A stretch of 64,000 nucleotides of DNA, from the NCBI GenBank assembly GCA_017397845.1, contig JAFQHU010000008.1, positions 150,350 through 214,349 on the forward strand. Reading direction: 5' to 3'. Below, one piece after another: positions 59,127 to 64,000 of the stretch; the first letter of the stretch is position 1, and each line of letters starts with the position of its first letter. Under the pieces are notes generated by a model. That model saw nothing but the letters and a program-made list of their open reading frames with translations. It ran no database searches and had not been told where the DNA came from. Made by a program: the position numbers and the translations under genes. The DNA is from Clostridia bacterium. GTDB taxonomy: Bacteria > Bacillota > Clostridia > Oscillospirales > Acutalibacteraceae.

Positions 59127-59687
59127 GTGAAAAAACTTATGCCTATCCTTTTAGCGGTTACTGTTACGGTTATGACCGCAGTTTTTATTCTTAATCCCGA
59201 CAGGGCGGAGGTGCCCGATACAGAAGCATCGGAAAAATCCGCTCATTATGACCTTGCCTCGGCTTTGCAGAAATGTGAAACATTGGGAGATATTGTAAAA
59301 GAAACAGGTATTTCTTCGGTAAGCTTTACAAATTACAAGCCTGAAATTTTCTGTACGGATTATTGGTGCCGTTATAAAGAAGAAGGGGAAGAGGATATAA
59401 TTTATTCCATTTGTATTCAGACGATGACCGAGCTTGCGGAGTTTTTAACAGCACACAGCGATAAGTCGGCTCTCGACAGAAAAAGTGAAACGGGGGAAAA
59501 GCTGACCTTCGTAGCATACATAGGACGGGCTGAATGTGAAATTTATCTTTGTAATGACGGCTTTCTCTATATTTCCTGTGACGGAATTACCAAAGCCTTT
59601 GATATAGGTCAGAAAGCTTATAAGGATTATTATGACGGACTGATTGCAGTTATCCGGACACCCGAAAATTCCGTTACTATGGGTTGA
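59127..59687 (+). CDS. exported or membrane-anchored protein of unknown function
   Basis: A ~186-residue protein I do not recognise. I start at GTG 59127 (KKLMPILLAV) with AAAGGGG upstream; a GTG at 59109 is possible. It has one N-terminal hydrophobic segment (LMPILLAVTVTVMTAVFIL), so it is exported or anchored, and a ~150-residue outer domain with two CxC/C-x-Y-W-C-type cysteine clusters (IFCTDYWCRY, then ECEIYLCNDG and ISCDG). A helix-strand alternation is visible but matches no family I know. It lies 114 bases downstream of the PBP gene and might share its transcript. Confidence 0.68.
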   Translation: MKKLMPILLAVTVTVMTAVFILNPDRAEVPDTEASEKSAHYDLASALQKCETLGDIVKETGISSVSFTNYKPEIFCTDYWCRYKEEGEEDIIYSICIQTMTELAEFLTAHSDKSALDRKSETGEKLTFVAYIGRAECEIYLCNDGFLYISCDGITKAFDIGQKAYKDYYDGLIAVIRTPENSVTMG

Positions 59688-59694
59688 ATCACCC

Positions 59695-59724
59695 TTGACA
59701 AACATATCTTTTTAGTGTTAAACT
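59695..59724 (+). promoter_or_regulatory. promoter of the FAD oxidoreductase gene
   Basis: TTGACA (59695-59700) and TAAACT (59719-59724) with an 18-base spacer. A hairpin CTTTATCTG/CAGATAAGG (about 59752-59771) lies in the leader. Confidence 0.7.
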
Positions 59725-59800
59725 AAAGAGGAATATTTTAAAGAAATAGCCTTTATCTGTTCCGCAGATAAGGGCATTTCGTATGTTAGGAGAAGAAAGA

Positions 59801-61192
59801 ATGAAAAAAGACGTAGTTATCATCGGCGCAGGCCCCGCAGGCATTTTTACCGCTCTCGAAATGATTAAAAAGGGTAGCAAAAAAAGCATTTTAATTGTTG
59901 AAAAGGGTCAGCCTGTAGAAAAAAGACACTGCCCGAAGGATAAAACAAAGCAGTGTGTAAACTGTAAGCCTTACTGCCATATCACCACAGGCTTTTCCGG
60001 CGCAGGTGCTTTTTCTGACGGTAAGCTTTCCCTTTGCTATGAGGTGGGCGGTGACCTTCCCACTCTTATAGGTGAAGATTTGGCGCAGGAAACCATAGAC
60101 TATACCGACGGAATTTATCTCGAATTCGGTGCAGATACCCATATCGAAGGCATCAGTAATTCACAGGAAGTAAAGGAAATCCGTATGAGGGCAATTCAGG
60201 CAGGCCTTAAGCTCGTTGACTGCCCCATAAGACATATGGGTACGGAAAAGGCGCAGAGCATTTATTATGCTATCGAGCAATATTTGCTGAATAACGGTGT
60301 GGATATTATCTTCGGCTATGAGTGTCACGATATTATACTCGAAGACGGCACCTGTAAGGGTGTACACCTGAAAAACAGCAAGGGTGACACCATGACCATC
60401 GAGGCTGACAGCACTGTTATAGCCACCGGCAGAAGAGGTGCAGAGTGGCTCGAAAAGATTTGCGCCGAATATGACATAGCTCACCAGCCGGGTACCGTAG
60501 ATATCGGTGTCAGAGTAGAGGTCAGAAACGAGATTATCGAAAAAGTAAATGAGGTCCTTTATGAATCAAAGCTTATCGGTTATCCCGGTCCTTTTAAAAA
60601 CAAGGTAAGAACCTTCTGCCAAAATCCCGGCGGCTTCGTAAGTCAGGAAAATTACGATAATGATCTTGCTGTGGTAAACGGTCACAGCTATAAGGATTTA
60701 AAGAGCAATAATACCAATCTTGCCATACTCGTTTCTCATAATTTCAGCTACCCCTTTAATCAGCCCATCGAATATGCAAGAAAGGTGGGCGAGCTTACGA
60801 ATATGCTCGGCGCGGGACACATTATGGTTCAGCACTTCGGTGACATCCTTGACGGCAAAAGAACCTGGGAAAAAGAGCTTTCGCAGTCAAACGTCAAGCC
60901 CACCCTTCCCGATGCTGTGGCAGGTGACATAACTGCCGCCATGCCTTACAGAGCGATGATGAACATAATTAACTTTATCAAGGCTATGGATCACGTGGTG
61001 CCCGGCTTTGCTTCCACGGAAACACTCCTTTATTCACCTGAGCTTAAGTTTTACTCAAACAGAGTTAAGATGGATAAGGACTTCAATACCAATGTAAAGG
61101 GTCTGCACTGTCTCGGTGACTCATCAGGCTGGACAAGAGGACTTATGATGGCTTCGGTTATGGGCGTGCTGATGGGAAGGAAGTTAGTGTGA
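59801..61192 (+). CDS. FAD-dependent dehydrogenase
   Basis: A 463-residue flavoprotein of the uncharacterised FAD-dependent dehydrogenase group (COG2509-like). The ATG at 59801 follows TAGGAGA. The N terminus has the dinucleotide-binding VVIIGAGPAGIFTALEM. A cysteine-rich stretch (HCPKDKTKQCVNCKPYC) near residue 50 may bind a metal or form disulfides. The GFSGAGAFSDGKLSL and ATGRRGAEWLEK blocks are family signatures, and LHCLGDSSGWTRGLMMASVMG closes the FAD site. It acts in the cytoplasm on an unknown substrate. It has its own promoter. Confidence 0.9.
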   Translation: MKKDVVIIGAGPAGIFTALEMIKKGSKKSILIVEKGQPVEKRHCPKDKTKQCVNCKPYCHITTGFSGAGAFSDGKLSLCYEVGGDLPTLIGEDLAQETIDYTDGIYLEFGADTHIEGISNSQEVKEIRMRAIQAGLKLVDCPIRHMGTEKAQSIYYAIEQYLLNNGVDIIFGYECHDIILEDGTCKGVHLKNSKGDTMTIEADSTVIATGRRGAEWLEKICAEYDIAHQPGTVDIGVRVEVRNEIIEKVNEVLYESKLIGYPGPFKNKVRTFCQNPGGFVSQENYDNDLAVVNGHSYKDLKSNNTNLAILVSHNFSYPFNQPIEYARKVGELTNMLGAGHIMVQHFGDILDGKRTWEKELSQSNVKPTLPDAVAGDITAAMPYRAMMNIINFIKAMDHVVPGFASTETLLYSPELKFYSNRVKMDKDFNTNVKGLHCLGDSSGWTRGLMMASVMGVLMGRKLV

Positions 61193-61241
61193 CCAATCAT
61201 ATAACTGTCCTCTGATTGTAACGTTTTATTTGAGGTGGTTT

Positions 61242-61661
61242 ATGTCATATAAAGAAATTTATATTCAAATTTCATCAACAGATGAAAAGAAGTTGCTTGC
61301 ATTTATAACTCAAATGTGTAACTGTAAAATATTAGTGCCTCAGGTTAGCAACTCCGATAATGCTGTTTTTGAAGAAGAAAAATCAAATGATTCTTCAGTA
61401 TGTATAATAGTAGATAAAAACATTGAAGTAATCGATAATTCAGAGGTTATAGAAATACCTTACGGCTTTTCGTATATTTCTTATGAAAGAATAGAAGCTT
61501 CTGACAAAAACAAATTAACAATAAAACTTTCCACAATATACAATTGGAGAGATAAAAAGAAAAGTTTGGTTGGTATATTTGATGTTATTGAAAATTGGAT
61601 AAAGAGTAACTCGCACAGAATTATTAGATATGGAATTCATAAGACATATATGTTTGGATAA
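61242..61661 (+). CDS. AT-rich orphan protein of unknown function
   Basis: A 139-residue protein I do not recognise. I start at ATG 61242 after GAGGTGG. No signal peptide or membrane helix is visible; the protein alternates strands and helices and is rich in S, N, I and K. The gene is clearly more AT-rich than its neighbours and uses many A/T-ending codons, a sign of recent acquisition. It stands alone between the FAD oxidoreductase and greA. Its size and composition resemble small immunity proteins of toxin systems, but no toxin gene is nearby and this is only a guess. Confidence 0.62.
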   Translation: MSYKEIYIQISSTDEKKLLAFITQMCNCKILVPQVSNSDNAVFEEEKSNDSSVCIIVDKNIEVIDNSEVIEIPYGFSYISYERIEASDKNKLTIKLSTIYNWRDKKKSLVGIFDVIENWIKSNSHRIIRYGIHKTYMFG

Positions 61662-61702
61662 GACAGGGGCATTCCTCTGGTTTGACTAAACAGCATAAAA
61701 AC

Positions 61703-61729
61703 AGGGGACGGCACTCACCGTTCCCTTTA
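61703..61729 (+). terminator. terminator-like hairpin with AGGGGACGG core
   Basis: GGGGACGG (61704-61711) pairs with CCGTTCCC (61718-61725) with one G-U pair, followed by TTTAATC. Shares the AGGGGACGG nonamer with 44723-44731. Confidence 0.65.
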
Positions 61730-61745
61730 ATCTTGTCTTAACCCC

Positions 61746-61774
61746 TTGACACATTTGCAAATATTTTATATAAT
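61746..61774 (+). promoter_or_regulatory. consensus promoter of greA-lysS
   Basis: TTGACA (61746-61751) and TATAAT (61769-61774) with a 17-base spacer. Confidence 0.88.
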
Positions 61775-61841
61775 ATTAAACTGACAGTTTATGTAACATA
61801 ATACATTTAGTAAATTTTACTTAACGAAAGGAAGATATACA

Positions 61842-62324
61842 ATGGCACAGGATATTTTGCTTACCTCCCAAGGCCTCAAGGAATTAGAGGCTGAATTAGA
61901 AGACCTCAAGGTACGAGGCAGACAGGAAATCAAAGAAAAAATTCAGGTTGCTCTTTCCTTCGGTGACTTATCTGAAAACGCCGAGTACGACGAAGCTCGT
62001 AATGACCAGGGTAAACTTGAAGCCCGTATTCTCGAAATCGAAGATATTCTTTCCAGAGCGAAGCTTATCGACGAAGATTCACTCAGCACCGATGTTATCC
62101 AGATGGGCTCTAAGGTAGAGATCAAGGATGTAGAATACGGCGATGTATATAAATATCAGATTATCTCTTCAACCTCCACCTCAAAGGATAAAGTTGACGA
62201 TTACATCACCAGCGACGAATCACCCGTTGCAAAAGCTCTTTTGGGTCACAAGGCAGGGGATATCGTAGAGGTTGAATCTCCCGTGGGTATCATCAAATAC
62301 GAAGTTATCGAAATTTTAAGATAA
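61842..62324 (+). CDS. greA: transcription elongation factor GreA
   Basis: Rescues backtracked RNA polymerase by stimulating transcript cleavage. The 160-residue protein has the N-terminal coiled coil with [17 protein letters not shown] and the conserved tip [20 protein letters not shown], then the FKBP-like C-terminal domain ending [18 protein letters not shown]. lysS starts 13 bases downstream, a common pairing in Firmicutes. It has a consensus promoter. Confidence 0.97.
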   Translation: MAQDILLTSQGLKELEAELEDLKVRGRQEIKEKIQVALSFGDLSENAEYDEARNDQGKLEARILEIEDILSRAKLIDEDSLSTDVIQMGSKVEIKDVEYGDVYKYQIISSTSTSKDKVDDYITSDESPVAKALLGHKAGDIVEVESPVGIIKYEVIEILR

Positions 62325-62337
62325 AAGGAAAAAGCAT

Positions 62338-63846
62338 ATGGCAGAAGAAAAGAATGTAAATGTACCTCAGCAGGAGGCACAGCAGGATGTTAATGAATTA
62401 AGAAAAGTAAGGGTAGACAAGCTTGAAGCACTTCAGGCAGACGGCAGAGACCCCTTTGTGATTACCAAATATGACCAAACACATCACAGCTCAGTAATCA
62501 AAGAAAGCTTTGATGAGCTTGAAGGAAAGACAGTACGTGTTGCAGGACGTATGATGTCAAAGCGCATTATGGGCAAGGCTTCCTTCTGTAATATTCAGGA
62601 CCTTAAGGGCAATATCCAGTCCTATGTAGCCCGTGACAGTCTCGGCGAAGAGGAATACAAGTCTTTCAAAAAGCTCGATATCGGTGATATCATCGGTATT
62701 GAAGGCTCTGTTTTTAAAACAAAAACAGGTGAAATTTCCATTCACGCAGAAAAGGTGACACTTCTCACAAAGTCACTTCTTCCCCTTCCCGAAAAGTTCC
62801 ACGGCCTTACCAATACCGACACAAGATACCGTCAGCGTTATGTTGACCTTATTATGAACGCAGAGTCAAAGCAGACTCTTGTCAACCGTTCGAAAATTAT
62901 CAGAGAGGTAAGAAATTATCTTGACTCACAGGGCTTTTTAGAGGTAGAGACACCTATGCTCGTTTCAAATGCGGGCGGTGCTGCAGCGAGACCCTTCGAA
63001 ACACATTTCAATGCACTGAGCGAAGATTTCAAGCTTCGTATTTCTCTTGAGCTTTATCTTAAGAGACTCATTGTAGGCGGCTTGGAAAGAGTTTATGAAA
63101 TCGGCAGAGTTTTCCGTAATGAGGGCCTTGATACCAGACATAATCCTGAATTCACTCTTATGGAGCTTTATCAGGCATATACAGATTATCACGGTATGAT
63201 GGACCTTACGGAAAATCTTTACCGTCATGTAGCGCAGGCAGTTCTCGGCACCACAAAGATTGTCTATAACGGCGTGGAAATGGATCTCGGTAAGCCTTTC
63301 GAAAGAATCACTATGGTTGACGCTGTTAAAAAATACACCGGCATTGACTTCTCTGAAATCAAAACAGACGAAGAAGCCAAAGCTCTTGCCAAGGAAAAAG
63401 GTGTAGAGTTTGAGGCAAGACATAAGAGAGGTGACATTCTCAATCTCTTCTTTGAGGAATTTGTTGAGCATCATCTTATTCAGCCGACCTTCCTTATGGA
63501 CCACCCTGTAGAGATTTCTCCTCTTACAAAGAGAAAACCTGAAAATCCCGACTATGTTGAGCGTTTCGAGTTCTTTATGAACGGTTGGGAAATGGCAAAC
63601 GCTTATTCCGAGCTTAACGATCCCATCGATCAGAGAGAGAGATTCAAAGCTCAGGAAGAGCTTCTCAAACAGGGAGACGAAGAAGCAAACACCACCGATG
63701 AAGATTTCCTTTGCGCACTTGAATACGGTATGGCTCCCACAGGCGGTATCGGCTTCGGCATTGACAGAATGGTAATGCTTCTTACCGACAGCGCTGCTAT
63801 CAGAGATGTACTTCTGTTCCCCACAATGAAGAGCTTAGACAAATAA
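62338..63846 (+). CDS. lysS: lysyl-tRNA synthetase, class II
   Basis: Charges tRNA-Lys. The 502-residue protein has the N-terminal OB-fold anticodon domain ([18 protein letters not shown]), class II motif 2 ([19 protein letters not shown]) and motif 3 ([16 protein letters not shown]). Length is normal. The first ~20 residues are Q- and E-rich ([18 protein letters not shown]). It is co-transcribed with greA and followed by a strong terminator. Confidence 0.98.
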   Translation: MAEEKNVNVPQQEAQQDVNELRKVRVDKLEALQADGRDPFVITKYDQTHHSSVIKESFDELEGKTVRVAGRMMSKRIMGKASFCNIQDLKGNIQSYVARDSLGEEEYKSFKKLDIGDIIGIEGSVFKTKTGEISIHAEKVTLLTKSLLPLPEKFHGLTNTDTRYRQRYVDLIMNAESKQTLVNRSKIIREVRNYLDSQGFLEVETPMLVSNAGGAAARPFETHFNALSEDFKLRISLELYLKRLIVGGLERVYEIGRVFRNEGLDTRHNPEFTLMELYQAYTDYHGMMDLTENLYRHVAQAVLGTTKIVYNGVEMDLGKPFERITMVDAVKKYTGIDFSEIKTDEEAKALAKEKGVEFEARHKRGDILNLFFEEFVEHHLIQPTFLMDHPVEISPLTKRKPENPDYVERFEFFMNGWEMANAYSELNDPIDQRERFKAQEELLKQGDEEANTTDEDFLCALEYGMAPTGGIGFGIDRMVMLLTDSAAIRDVLLFPTMKSLDK

Positions 63847-63881
63847 AAGTGTCAATAACCCCTATTTTACAAGGGCACTGA

Positions 63882-63917
63882 AAAACCACAGTTTTTTTGA
63901 AAAGCTGTGGTTTTTTT
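63882..63917 (+). terminator. terminator of greA-lysS
   Basis: AAACCACAG (63883-63891) pairs with CTGTGGTTT (63905-63913), with further T residues after it. The remaining ~80 bases to the window end hold nothing I can identify. Confidence 0.88.
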
Positions 63918-64000
63918 GTGTATAAATATTCGGTTTAAAATAAAATGTTATTTGCTTTTTTAAGTTTTTCGAGATAAAAAACAAAAGCAACGGATATTAC

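Overview
The window looks like a chromosomal segment of a Gram-positive anaerobe of the Clostridia, most likely a gut Oscillospiraceae/Ruminococcaceae-type bacterium. This is inferred from gene content: an HndABCD-type [FeFe] hydrogenase, rubrerythrin, an ECF transporter S component, a CIRCE-controlled groESL operon, a ZTP riboswitch, BspA/BIG_2 surface proteins and consensus sigma-A promoters. Coding density is high. I see no rRNA, tRNA, CRISPR array, prophage or intact insertion sequence.

Region 1 (1-10.2 kb, minus strand) is one purine operon: purE-purC-purF-like-purM-purN-purO-purB-AICAR transformylase-glyA-purD, with purD cut by the window edge. It starts at a consensus promoter followed by a ZTP (pfl) riboswitch whose conserved CUGGGCA is part of an intrinsic terminator. 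The last two IMP steps are on separate genes, and the PurF-like protein lacks the catalytic N-terminal cysteine.

Region 2 (10.3-31 kb) is mixed housekeeping and accessory genes: rubrerythrin, a sulfatase with a charged N-terminal extension, an ECF sigma/membrane anti-sigma pair, an SH3/C39-like secreted protein, a glycerophosphodiesterase, a small metal chaperone beside a GPH-family transporter, a patatin, 4-alpha-glucanotransferase, a YbhJ-like aconitase homologue, rpsO, pnp, a lipase, an ECF S component, a nitroreductase and a DUF5412-like protein. Several small palindromic or tandem repeats sit between these genes.

Region 3 (31-36.2 kb, minus strand) encodes a multi-subunit NAD(P)-linked [FeFe] hydrogenase (HndA-ATPase-HndB-HndC-HndD), followed divergently by a secreted GH5 glycosidase.

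Region 4 (38-50 kb) has mnmA, two divergent OmpR-type two-component systems (one VanRS-like), an RlmD-type rRNA methyltransferase, a PdaC-like lipoprotein deacetylase, a NimA-like flavoprotein, a VanY-like carboxypeptidase, TrmO, a GtrA protein and an M28 peptidase. An 11-bp direct-repeat motif is shared by the two-component intergenic region and the vanY-like promoter, which suggests a small cell-wall regulon.

Region 5 (50-64 kb) has a large BspA/BIG_2 surface protein broken by one frameshift at a short T run, a condensation-domain-like acyltransferase, groESL, a small penicillin-binding protein, an FAD oxidoreductase, an AT-rich orphan gene, greA and lysS.

All function calls come from reading motifs and family resemblance by eye; no database search was run.
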